Below, piece by piece: positions 57,770-64,000 of a DNA stretch of 64,000 nt (its first letter is position 1; every line of letters starts with the position of its first letter). The notes below the pieces were generated by a model. That model saw nothing but the letters and a program-made list of their open reading frames with translations. It had not been told where the DNA came from and did not search any database. Made by a program: the position numbers and the translations under genes. The DNA is taken from positions 1-64,000 of the forward strand of contig NZ_WFGV02000003.1 in the NCBI RefSeq assembly GCF_010095445.2, written 5' to 3'. Source of the stretch: Pseudomonas sp. TNT3. GTDB lineage: Bacteria > Pseudomonadota > Gammaproteobacteria > Pseudomonadales > Pseudomonadaceae.

Positions 57770-58735
57770 TTACTCGCTGAATGCCATCCCATGCTTTTCT
57801 TTGGTGGTTCTCACCGCTTCAAGCACCGCCAGCAAGCAATCATCACGATAGCGCTCCAGCGCCGAAATGCTGTGGGTGCCCAATTGATCGCTTGTCCCAT
57901 CGACCACATCATCGATCAACTTGTCGGTCAGTTCCGGTGCCGGCAAGTACGTCCACGGCAACTGCAACGCCGGTCCGAACTGCGCCATGAAGTGCCGCAT
58001 GCCCGCATCACCACCCGCCAGGGTGTACGTTAGGAACGTGCCCATGAACGACCAGCGCAGTCCCGCGCCAAAACGAATTGCATCGTCGATCTCGCCGGTG
58101 GTCGCCACCCCGTCGTTTACCAGGTGCAGGGCCTCGCGCCACAGCGCTTCGAGCAAGCGGTCGGCGATAAATCCTGGCACTTCCTTGCGCACATGCAGCG
58201 GACGCATCCCCAAGGATTCGTAGACTTTCATGGCCGCCTGTACGGCTTCGGGTGCGGTGTTTTTACCACCCACCACTTCCACCAATGGCAACAGGTAAAC
58301 CGGGTTGAACGGGTGACCGACGACACAACGTTCCGGGTGCGTCGAACTTTCGTAAAACTCACTCGGCAACAGCCCTGACGTACTGGAGCCGATCAGCGCG
58401 TTGGGCTTGGCTGCCGCGCTGATTTTGCTGTGCAGTTCCAGTTTCAGATCGAGGCGTTCCGGGGCGCTTTCCTGAATGAAATCCGCGTCGCGAACACACT
58501 CTTCAATGGTGGCGACAAAGCGCAGGCGATCTTGCGACGCGCCAGGTGCCAGGCCTTGTTTCTCCAGTGCTCCCCACGCATTGGCCACGCGTTTGCGCAA
58601 GGCGGCTTCGGCACCCGGTGCCGGGTCCCACGCCACTACGTCGAGGCCGTGGGCGAGGGCGCGGGATACCCAGCCGCTGCCGATGACACCGCTGCCCAGG
58701 GCTGCGAAGGTTTTGATTTCGGTGATGAAGGTCAT
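57770..58735 (-). CDS. lcdH: L-carnitine dehydrogenase
   Basis: 321 residues from ATG 58735 ([20 protein letters not shown]). The 3-hydroxyacyl-CoA dehydrogenase fold has NAD site [20 protein letters not shown] and catalytic region [11 protein letters not shown] then [17 protein letters not shown]. It oxidises L-carnitine to 3-dehydrocarnitine with NAD+. Length equals that of the Pseudomonas enzyme. It lies downstream of cdhC with a REP unit between. Confidence 0.93.
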   Translation of the reverse strand: MTFITEIKTFAALGSGVIGSGWVSRALAHGLDVVAWDPAPGAEAALRKRVANAWGALEKQGLAPGASQDRLRFVATIEECVRDADFIQESAPERLDLKLELHSKISAAAKPNALIGSSTSGLLPSEFYESSTHPERCVVGHPFNPVYLLPLVEVVGGKNTAPEAVQAAMKVYESLGMRPLHVRKEVPGFIADRLLEALWREALHLVNDGVATTGEIDDAIRFGAGLRWSFMGTFLTYTLAGGDAGMRHFMAQFGPALQLPWTYLPAPELTDKLIDDVVDGTSDQLGTHSISALERYRDDCLLAVLEAVRTTKEKHGMAFSE

Positions 58736-58765
58736 GGCGCCGTCCTGAATGAATTCGGTGATCCT

Positions 58766-58850
58766 TGTAGGAGCGAGCTTGCTCGCGATGGTATTCCAGG
58801 CGCTGAGTGGCGTCGGCTGTACCTTTTTCGCGAGCAAGCTCGCTCCTACA
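58766..58850. repeat. REP-like inverted repeat
   Basis: TGTAGGAGCGAGCTTGCTCG (58766-58785) pairs exactly with CGAGCAAGCTCGCTCCTACA (58831-58850). Between cdhC and lcdH. Confidence 0.87.
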
Positions 58851-58866
58851 GGGCTTATGTGTGGAT

Positions 58867-59751
58867 TTAGCGCTTGGTCAGGCCCATTTTTACCCGGCCT
58901 TCAGCAGGGGTCAGGACACGGGCGCCGAGGCGACTGAGGATTTCGCTGGCGCGTTCGACCAATTGGCCGTTGGTGGCCAGTACGCCTTTGTCCAGCCAGA
59001 TGTTGTCTTCCAGACCGACCCGCACGTTGCCGCCCAGCAGCACCGCTTGAGCCGCCATCGGCATCTGCATGCGACCGATGCCGAAGCCCGCCCAAACCGC
59101 ATTGGCCGGCAAGTTGTCGACCATCGCCTTCATGGTGGTGGTATCCGCCGGCGCGCCCCACGGGATGCCCAGGCACAGCTGGAACAGCGGATCGTCGAGC
59201 AGGCCTTCCTTGATCAGTTGTTTGGCAAACCACAGGTGACCGGTGTCGAAAATTTCCAGCTCGGCCTTCACGCCCAATTCCTGAATGCGTTTGGCACCCG
59301 CACGCAGTTGAGCCGGCGTCGATACATAAATGGTGTCGCCATCGCCGAAGTTCAGAGTGCCGCAATCCAGGGTGCAGATTTCCGGCAGCAGCGCTTCGAC
59401 ATGCGCAAGACGCGTCAGCGGGCCGACCAGGTCGGTGTTCGGGCCAAACTCCATCGGGTTTTCGCCCGCACCGATTTCCAGGTCGCCACCCATGCCGGCG
59501 GTGAGGTTGACGATGATGTCGACGTCCGCCTCGCGGATGCGCTCCATCACTTCGCGGTACAACGCCACGTCACGGCTGAACTTGCCGGTTTCGGGGTTGC
59601 GCACGTGGCAATGAACCACCGTGGCGCCGGCCTTCGCGGCTTCCACTGCAGCGGCGGCGATTTGTTTCGGGGTGACCGGCACGTGTGGGCTTTTGGCGGT
59701 CGTGTCGCCAGCACCGGTGAGTGCGCAGGTGATGATGACGTCGTGGTTCAT
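58867..59751 (-). CDS. cdhC: Dehydrocarnitine cleavage enzyme (BKACE family)
   Basis: 294 residues; AAGGA before ATG 59751. BKACE-type TIM barrel: [20 protein letters not shown] at the start, zinc-binding [10 protein letters not shown], and [10 protein letters not shown]. It converts 3-dehydrocarnitine plus acetyl-CoA to acetoacetate and betainyl-CoA. Assignment to CdhC rests on the family and on its place between caiX and lcdH. Confidence 0.92.
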   Translation of the reverse strand: MNHDVIITCALTGAGDTTAKSPHVPVTPKQIAAAAVEAAKAGATVVHCHVRNPETGKFSRDVALYREVMERIREADVDIIVNLTAGMGGDLEIGAGENPMEFGPNTDLVGPLTRLAHVEALLPEICTLDCGTLNFGDGDTIYVSTPAQLRAGAKRIQELGVKAELEIFDTGHLWFAKQLIKEGLLDDPLFQLCLGIPWGAPADTTTMKAMVDNLPANAVWAGFGIGRMQMPMAAQAVLLGGNVRVGLEDNIWLDKGVLATNGQLVERASEILSRLGARVLTPAEGRVKMGLTKR

Positions 59752-59785
59752 GAGGCGGGTTCCTTGCAGGCGTGATGATTTCGTT

Positions 59786-59805
59786 CGCAGCCCATGCGGG
59801 CTGCG
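59786..59805 (-). other. Hairpin between caiX and cdhC
   Basis: CGCAGCCC, ATGC, GGGCTGCG: perfect eight-bp stem in the 75-bp spacer. No T-run. It could protect the 3' end of caiX mRNA or attenuate downstream expression. Confidence 0.5.
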
Positions 59806-59826
59806 ATTCGACGGTTCAATCAGGGT

Positions 59827-60771
59827 TTATTTGGTGGTGAGTTGCAGGTTTTCAGCGGCAGGTTTGCCATCGAAGGTGGTGACGCCCTCGAGCCAGCGCT
59901 GTTTGTCTTGCGGGTGATCTTTCAGCCATTGCCTGGCCGATTCGAAAGCGTCTTTGTGATCCAGCAGCGGCTGCATCATCCGGCTCTCGTCTTCGGCGGT
60001 GTAGGTCAGGTTGCTCAGCAAGCGACCGATGTTCGGGCATTGCTCGGCATATTTCGGCGAGGTGACGGTCCAGACGGTCGCCATGCCTTCGTTCGGGCCG
60101 AGCGCATCGTCACTGCCCGTGAGGTAGGTCATCTTCACGTTGACGTTCATGGGGTGCGGCGCCCAGCCGAAGAACACCACGGCTTCATTGCGGCGCACGG
60201 CACGATCCACCGCCGCGAGCATGCCGGCTTCGCTGGACTCGACCAGCTGGAACTTGCCGAGACCAAACTGGTTCTTGGTGATCATCGCCTTGATCTGGGT
60301 GTTGGCGCCCGAACCGGGCTCGATGCCGTAGATCTTGCCGCCCAGTTCTTTCTCGAATTTGGCGATATCAGCGAAGGTTTTCAGACCCTTGTCCGCCAGA
60401 TAGGTCGGTACGGCGAGGGTGGCGCGGGCGTCTTTCAGGCTGGGTGCTTCAAGCACCTTGACCTGGTTGGCCTGAACGAACGGCGTGATGGTCTGGGTCA
60501 TCAGCGGGTTCCAGTAACCCAGGAACAGGTCCAGCCGCTGATCACGGATCCCGGCGAAGATTATTTGCTGGGACGCGCTGGTTTGTTTGGTGTTGTAGCC
60601 GAGGCCGTCGAGCAGGACCTGGGTCATGGCGCTGGTGGCGATCACGTCGGTCCAGTTCACCACGCCCATGCGCACGTTCTGGCAGGACGCGGGTTCGGCC
60701 GCCATGACGCTGGCGCTCAGGAAAGCGGTACCGCTGAGTGCAAGAACACAGCTGCTGATCAGTCGTTTCAT
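59827..60771 (-). CDS. caiX: Carnitine-binding periplasmic protein
   Basis: 314 residues: signal peptide (FLSASVMAAEPASC); GAGGA before the ATG. OpuAC-type with segments MGVVNWTDVIATSA, LDLFLGYWNPLMTQ, YGIEPGSGANTQ and VFFGWAPHPMNVN. Recalled CaiX binds carnitine and works with the CbcWV core transporter, which fits the absence of other ABC genes here. First gene of the carnitine operon, divergent from cdhR. Confidence 0.93.
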   Translation of the reverse strand: MKRLISSCVLALSGTAFLSASVMAAEPASCQNVRMGVVNWTDVIATSAMTQVLLDGLGYNTKQTSASQQIIFAGIRDQRLDLFLGYWNPLMTQTITPFVQANQVKVLEAPSLKDARATLAVPTYLADKGLKTFADIAKFEKELGGKIYGIEPGSGANTQIKAMITKNQFGLGKFQLVESSEAGMLAAVDRAVRRNEAVVFFGWAPHPMNVNVKMTYLTGSDDALGPNEGMATVWTVTSPKYAEQCPNIGRLLSNLTYTAEDESRMMQPLLDHKDAFESARQWLKDHPQDKQRWLEGVTTFDGKPAAENLQLTTK

Positions 60772-60865
60772 GTCGGGTTCCTCGGCAGACGTTATTGTGG
60801 GTTCCGGCGTCTGCGCGCCGGTGATGCCAAGTTACGCAGCTATAGGCCCGTGGAAGCGCACTACG

Positions 60866-60902
60866 GCGACCAGCTCTTGCACTGCAGCGACCTGTGCTCT
60901 TG
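60866..60902. promoter_or_regulatory. Direct repeats, candidate CdhR site
   Basis: GCGACC occurs at 60866 and 60887 (21 bp apart) and each is followed by GCTCTTG (60873-60879 and 60896-60902). The pair lies in the divergent caiX-cdhR interval; the two-turn spacing suits an AraC-type activator. Confidence 0.5.
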
Positions 60903-60976
60903 AATGCCGCTCGCAAGTGGCGTATCAACGTCTGCACGCTTCCCGCCCTCTCGCTACCAGCCATTGAGTGCGTTCC

Positions 60977-61921
60977 ATGTCCCAGGATTTCTACTTCTTG
61001 CTGATGCCCGGTTTTTCGGCCATCGGTTTTATCTCGGCCATTGAGCCGCTGCGGGTCGCCAATCGCTTTCGCGGCGAGCTGTATCGCTGGCATGTGCTGA
61101 GCGCCGACGGCGGTGCGGTGTTAGCCAGCAACGGCATGTCGGTCAACGCCGACGCCGCACTGGAACCGTTGAAAAAAGGGGCGACGCTCTTGGTGGTCGC
61201 GGGGTTCGAACCGCTGAAATTTGCCACGCCCGCGCTGGAACACTGGCTGCGCCGCCTGGACATCGACGGCGTGACCCTCGGCGCCATCGACACCGGGAGC
61301 TTTGTCCTTGCCGAAGCCGGCTTGCTCGATGGCCATCGCCTGACCCTGCACTGGGAAGCGATCGACGCCTTCAAGGAATCGTATCCGCAGCTCAGCGTCA
61401 CCCAGGAGCTGTTCGAAATCGACCGCAAGCGCATTACCTCGGCAGGCGGTACGGCGTCCATCGACCTGATGCTCGACCTCATCAGCCAGGCCCACGGCCC
61501 GGAATTGGCGATTCAGGTCAGCGAGCAATTCGTACTCGGCCGCATCCGCCCACGCAAAGACCACCAGCGCATGGAAGTGGCCAGCCGTTATGGCATCCGC
61601 AACAAGAAGCTGGTTCAGGTGATCGGGGAAATGGAGCAGCACAGCGAACCGCCGCTGACCACGCTGGCGCTGGCGGAGTCGATCAAGGTGACGCGGCGAC
61701 AGCTCGAGCGCTTGTTTCGACTGCACCTGAATGACACGCCGAGCAACTTTTACCTGCGATTAAGGCTGGAGAAGGCCCAGCAATTGTTGCGGCAGACGGA
61801 CATGAGCGTGCTGGAAGTGAGCATTGCTTGCGGGTTTGAATCGCCGTCTTATTTCACCCGAAGTTATCGGGCGAAGTTCGAGCGTTGTCCGCGGGAAGAC
61901 CGGCGTACCGCAAAAGCATGA
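60977..61921 (+). CDS. cdhR: CdhR, AraC-family activator of carnitine catabolism
   Basis: 314 residues from ATG 60977 (MSQDFYFLLMPGFSAIGFIS). DJ-1/PfpI-like N-terminal domain (AIDTGSFVLAEAGLLDGHRL) and C-terminal AraC helix-turn-helix (ITRRQLERLFRLHL-like VTRRQLERLFRLHLND, then VSIACGFESPSYFTRSYRAK). Paralogue of GbdR. Known CdhR responds to carnitine and activates caiX-cdhCB-lcdH. Divergent from caiX. Confidence 0.92.
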   Translation: MSQDFYFLLMPGFSAIGFISAIEPLRVANRFRGELYRWHVLSADGGAVLASNGMSVNADAALEPLKKGATLLVVAGFEPLKFATPALEHWLRRLDIDGVTLGAIDTGSFVLAEAGLLDGHRLTLHWEAIDAFKESYPQLSVTQELFEIDRKRITSAGGTASIDLMLDLISQAHGPELAIQVSEQFVLGRIRPRKDHQRMEVASRYGIRNKKLVQVIGEMEQHSEPPLTTLALAESIKVTRRQLERLFRLHLNDTPSNFYLRLRLEKAQQLLRQTDMSVLEVSIACGFESPSYFTRSYRAKFERCPREDRRTAKA

Positions 61922-61932
61922 ACAACCGAAAA

Positions 61933-61960
61933 ACCTGTGGGAGCGGGCTTGCTCGCGAAT
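61933..61960. repeat. Single REP-like unit
   Basis: ACCTGTGGGAGCGGGCTTGC and then TCGCGA, 12 bp after the cdhR stop; one arm only. Confidence 0.6.
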
Positions 61961-62005
61961 GCGGTGGGTCAGGCAACATCAATGTTGAATGACTGACGCA
62001 GATCC

Positions 62006-62097
62006 CTGTGGGAGCCAGCCTGCTGGCGATAGCGGTGTGTCAGTCAATCAAGATGCTGACTGATACACCGCTATCGCCAGCAGGCTGGCTCCCACAG
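62006..62097. repeat. REP-like inverted repeat
   Basis: CTGTGGGAGCCAGCCTGCTG (62006) and CAGCAGGCTGGCTCCCACAG (62078-62097) are exact complements, with pairing continuing through GCGATAGCGGTGT/ACACCGCTATCGC. Confidence 0.88.
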
Positions 62098-62111
62098 ATC
62101 TGTGGTTGATT

Positions 62112-62528
62112 TTATTTCTTCAGCAACGCCGAACACGCCGCTTTGTACGCCTCATGCTGATACTTGTTTAGCGTCGCGGGTGGCTCAAACCCGTGCTTTT
62201 TGGCCTGCGCATTGATCGTCTGCGGCGACAGCAGCGTCACCTCGCAACTTTCCAGCAACTGGAAAATGCCCTCGATCTTGAACGTGGTCGGTCCGCCGGC
62301 AAACTCACCTTTCTTGCTGCGCTTCTTGATCGCGATCCGGTCGATGGAGTTCTCACGAACAAAGGACGCCACCTGCGCGGCAAAGACTTTGACGTTGGCC
62401 GCTTCGTCGTCGTCTTCCAGGGCGATTTTCTTGGTGGTGAGGGGAAGGTGACTCAGCGCCTGACCGTCGAGGGAGGCCACGGCAATGATTGCTTCGCTGC
62501 CTTTGATTTCGATGCCGCAGATTTTCAT
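62112..62528 (-). CDS. DUF3010-family protein
   Basis: 138 residues, starting MKICGIEIKGSEAIIAVASL. The RNase H-like beta hairpin opening, followed by IDRIAIKKRSKKGEFAGGPT and FKIEGIFQLLE, matches DUF3010, a small family without known function that has an RNase H-like fold in my recollection. Soluble. It is close to the downstream end of the toxin-antitoxin genes on the same strand but separated by 32 bp. Confidence 0.75.
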   Translation of the reverse strand: MKICGIEIKGSEAIIAVASLDGQALSHLPLTTKKIALEDDDEAANVKVFAAQVASFVRENSIDRIAIKKRSKKGEFAGGPTTFKIEGIFQLLESCEVTLLSPQTINAQAKKHGFEPPATLNKYQHEAYKAACSALLKK

Positions 62529-62560
62529 TTCGAATCCCTTTAAAAATGGTTGTGCGCAAG

Positions 62561-62884
62561 CTACAGCTCAAGCTGATTGGCAGTAATGCCAAACGCCATG
62601 GCAATTTTCTCGCGGGTGGCCTTACGCGGCTTCGCAACGGTCTCTTGTTGGGCGAAGGCTGGTTGGGAAATACCCATGCGTTTGGCCACTTCATCCTGAG
62701 TAAGGTTCAGGTGTTCGCGCCAGGCGCGAATCGGCGTTGCACCATCGACGATGCGGCTGACGACTTCGTGAGGAATCAGATCGGGCTCAATTTTTTGCGC
62801 GAGATATTGCGCGTAGGGAATGACCACGAAAGCCGGGTTGCCCTGTGCATCGTTAATAATTTGAACGTCAGTAGGTGCGTTCAT
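62561..62884 (-). CDS. HTH antitoxin of a RelE-type module
   Basis: 107 residues from ATG 62884 (MNAPTDVQIINDAQGNPAFV). Its N-terminus resembles a Phd-like strand pattern (DAQGNPAFVVIPYAQYLA). The C-terminal half is a Cro/XRE helix-turn-helix (LTQDEVAKRMGISQPAFAQQ, with recognition helix QPAFAQQE). It would neutralise the toxin and repress the pair. Its start overlaps the toxin's 3' end by 17 bp, so translation is coupled. Confidence 0.85.
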   Translation of the reverse strand: MNAPTDVQIINDAQGNPAFVVIPYAQYLAQKIEPDLIPHEVVSRIVDGATPIRAWREHLNLTQDEVAKRMGISQPAFAQQETVAKPRKATREKIAMAFGITANQLEL

Positions 62885-63122
62885 CGCGTTTTTTGACCTC
62901 TTGAATATTGACCACTTTGATTGCGCCATCCCAATCGAATATGACTCGATAGTTACCGACTCGCAGACGGTAGGCGTAATCATGGCCGACAAGTGCTTTG
63001 ACGTTGCCCGCATGCGGCATGCTAGCCAGCATTGTGACGGCATCACGAACCTGGATCTGGTGAGCGGAATGCAATTTCAGGAGTTGCTTAACGGCATTTC
63101 GAGTCCAGTGAATACTGTTCAT
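62868..63122 (-). CDS. RelE/ParE-superfamily toxin
   Basis: 84 residues. IHWTRNAVKQLLKLHSAHQI at the start and LVGHDYAYRLRVGNYRVIFD through KVVNIQEVKKRDERTY at the end give the RelE fold with basic residues (R in YRLR and YRVIF). Likely mRNA interferase. Toxin-first order with an HTH antitoxin resembles HigBA rather than RelBE. AT-rich upstream sequence, with CTTATA repeats near 63128-63165, must hold the promoter and operator. Confidence 0.87.
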   Translation of the reverse strand: MNSIHWTRNAVKQLLKLHSAHQIQVRDAVTMLASMPHAGNVKALVGHDYAYRLRVGNYRVIFDWDGAIKVVNIQEVKKRDERTY

Positions 63123-63332
63123 GAGAGAGTATAAGTCTTTTATAAGATTTCCAATCTTTACTTATATTTAGCCGTCTACCAACTAACGAAGATTGTCAGG
63201 ATGTTGCCCGGTTCACAGGGTCTTTCGCGACGCGTGGTAACACTGCAGGCCTTATCAGCCAAGGGCGTAGGAAATAGCGTTTCTTGAAGGCGAAAGCCGA
63301 CAACGGCGCCAGCTTCCGATGGAATTACAGGA
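63123..63332. other. Promoter region of the toxin-antitoxin pair
   Basis: The 50 bp next to the toxin start are AT-rich. The minus-strand TATACT at about 63126-63131 and TATAAA just upstream are -10-like; CTTATA occurs three times, once inverted. The rest of the gap holds nothing recognised. Confidence 0.4.
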
Positions 63333-63737
63333 TCACTCCTGCCCAATCGACTCCAAAAACTCCGACCGCTCATCACTCATCCGCGCCACGCAATCATTCT
63401 GCGCAATGGTGAACGCCTTGCTGCCGCTCGTCGCCGGGAACGCTTCGACGGCGCAATCGGCATCCCGCGTCTTTAGCCATTGCTGTTGGGAGGCTTTGAT
63501 CCTGGAAGTGATGTCGGTCAATTGCGACGGGTTCTTGCCGTAGAGCGTCTGCATGCGCTCCGCCAGGCTTTGATAGTTGTCTTTGAGCAGGTCTTCGGCT
63601 GTGGTTCGGCTGTAGGCCGAGCATTCCAGGGTCTGGACGTCGTTTTCGACGGCATCGCAGGGGGTGCTGTCGGACTCTTCCTGGGCCTGTACGCCCGTCG
63701 CCGTCAGTAGTGCCAAGACCAGAAAAATCGTTTTCAT
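63333..63737 (-). CDS. LprI-like (DUF1311) exported protein
   Basis: 134 residues: signal peptide ending VQAQEESDST. The mature part has the LprI/DUF1311 pattern of paired Cys and aromatic-rich helices: CDAVENDVQTLECSAYSRTT, then IKASQQQWLKTRDADCAVEA and FTIAQNDCVARMSDERSEFL. Four Cys can form two disulfides. LprI proteins inhibit lysozymes in some bacteria; activity is not shown here. Monocistronic. Confidence 0.8.
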   Translation of the reverse strand: MKTIFLVLALLTATGVQAQEESDSTPCDAVENDVQTLECSAYSRTTAEDLLKDNYQSLAERMQTLYGKNPSQLTDITSRIKASQQQWLKTRDADCAVEAFPATSGSKAFTIAQNDCVARMSDERSEFLESIGQE

Positions 63738-63985
63738 AGCGCTGCCGTCCCCTTTATTCCATTCAAAGCTTCAGTAACGCGTTATTGAAGCATCCAGTGA
63801 TGCGGCGAATTCTGGCCCAAGCGGAGGGGCTTGAACAGGCGGGCGATCAGGCCTGTCGACGACCCTTTGTCGCGGATTGACGCTTTCGGCAATTCCCCTG
63901 TCGTTTTTGCACCCGGCTGCCGAGGCACCGAGGCATATGCTGGCCCCAAAGCGCCGGCACACGATTCGGCGCACGAATCGCTAAT
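63738..63985. other. Intergenic region at the right end
   Basis: No gene supported. It should contain the divergent promoter of the LprI-like gene and of a gene starting at the window end. Confidence 0.4.
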
Positions 63986-64000
63986 AGGGGACAGCCTGAT
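63986..64000 (+). promoter_or_regulatory. SD sequence and probable start of the next gene
   Basis: AGGGGA (63986-63991), seven bases, then AT at the last two bases; a G at 64001 would complete an ATG. Product outside the window. Confidence 0.35.

Noticed and set aside
62006..62097. Repeated palindromes as a CRISPR array
   Set aside because: Elements are single dispersed palindromes with no regular spacers.
63771..63974. A 67-codon minus-strand frame at the right end
   Set aside because: Begins opposite the probable leader of the next gene, has no SD and unlikely composition.

Overview
The window looks like a chromosomal segment of a Pseudomonas fluorescens-group bacterium. It has high-GC coding DNA, Shine-Dalgarno-led genes and many palindromic intergenic (REP-like) repeats. 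Blocks of gene order match, from memory, Pseudomonas aeruginosa: rhlE-metF-ahcY, metK-arsR-tktA-epd-pgk-fba, and betTIBA-cbcXWV-sdaB-gbdR-carnitine catabolism. No tRNA, rRNA, CRISPR array, insertion sequence or prophage was seen.

Layout. 1-5.0 kb: a truncated RhlE-type RNA helicase whose 3' end abuts a fragment of an NhaR-like LysR gene, a solute-binding protein, metF, and ahcY behind a SAH riboswitch. 5-15 kb: acyl-CoA thioesterase, a FocA/YfdC-type channel, a DUF3857/transglutaminase protein, an MFS efflux pump, a MAPEG protein, MltA, a cytochrome c'-like lipoprotein, a DUF1090 protein and LigB. 15-24 kb: metK with an ArsR-methyltransferase (SahR-like) regulator, then tktA-epd-pgk, two small lipoproteins (one MliC-like) and fba. 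24.2-24.7 kb: a low-GC islet encoding a 77-residue protein strikingly similar to eukaryotic ubiquitin. 24.8-40.3 kb: PL7 alginate lyase, REC-PAS-GGDEF-EAL protein, YgjP-like metallopeptidase, small winged-helix protein, ElaA-type acetyltransferase, solute-binding protein, YccS-like protein, HI0933-family flavoprotein, DbpA, MdtD-like pump and a TldD/PmbA-like pair. 40.5-41.9 kb: a second low-GC islet with a 90-residue orphan coupled to AzlC and AzlD. 42-62 kb: choline, glycine betaine and carnitine uptake and catabolism. 62-64 kb: DUF3010 protein, a RelE-type toxin with HTH antitoxin, and an LprI-like protein.

How the genes work together. MetF, AhcY and MetK belong to the methionine/SAM cycle. 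SAH appears to be sensed twice: by RNA (riboswitch on ahcY) and probably by protein (SahR-like regulator with its own near-perfect palindrome next to metK). TktA, Epd, Pgk and Fba form a pentose-phosphate/glycolysis/vitamin B6 block. In the 42-62 kb region BetT and CbcXWV import choline, BetA and BetB oxidise it to glycine betaine, and BetI represses through a 20-bp palindrome. SdaB deaminates the serine produced downstream. Gamma-butyrobetaine hydroxylase, carnitine dehydrogenase, CdhC and the thioesterase CdhB convert carnitine compounds into glycine betaine. GbdR and CdhR are the GATase-like AraC activators.

The most unusual item is the ubiquitin-like gene at 24423-24656. It has its own bacterial SD and a candidate promoter/operator, but no diglycine terminus and no conjugation genes beside it.
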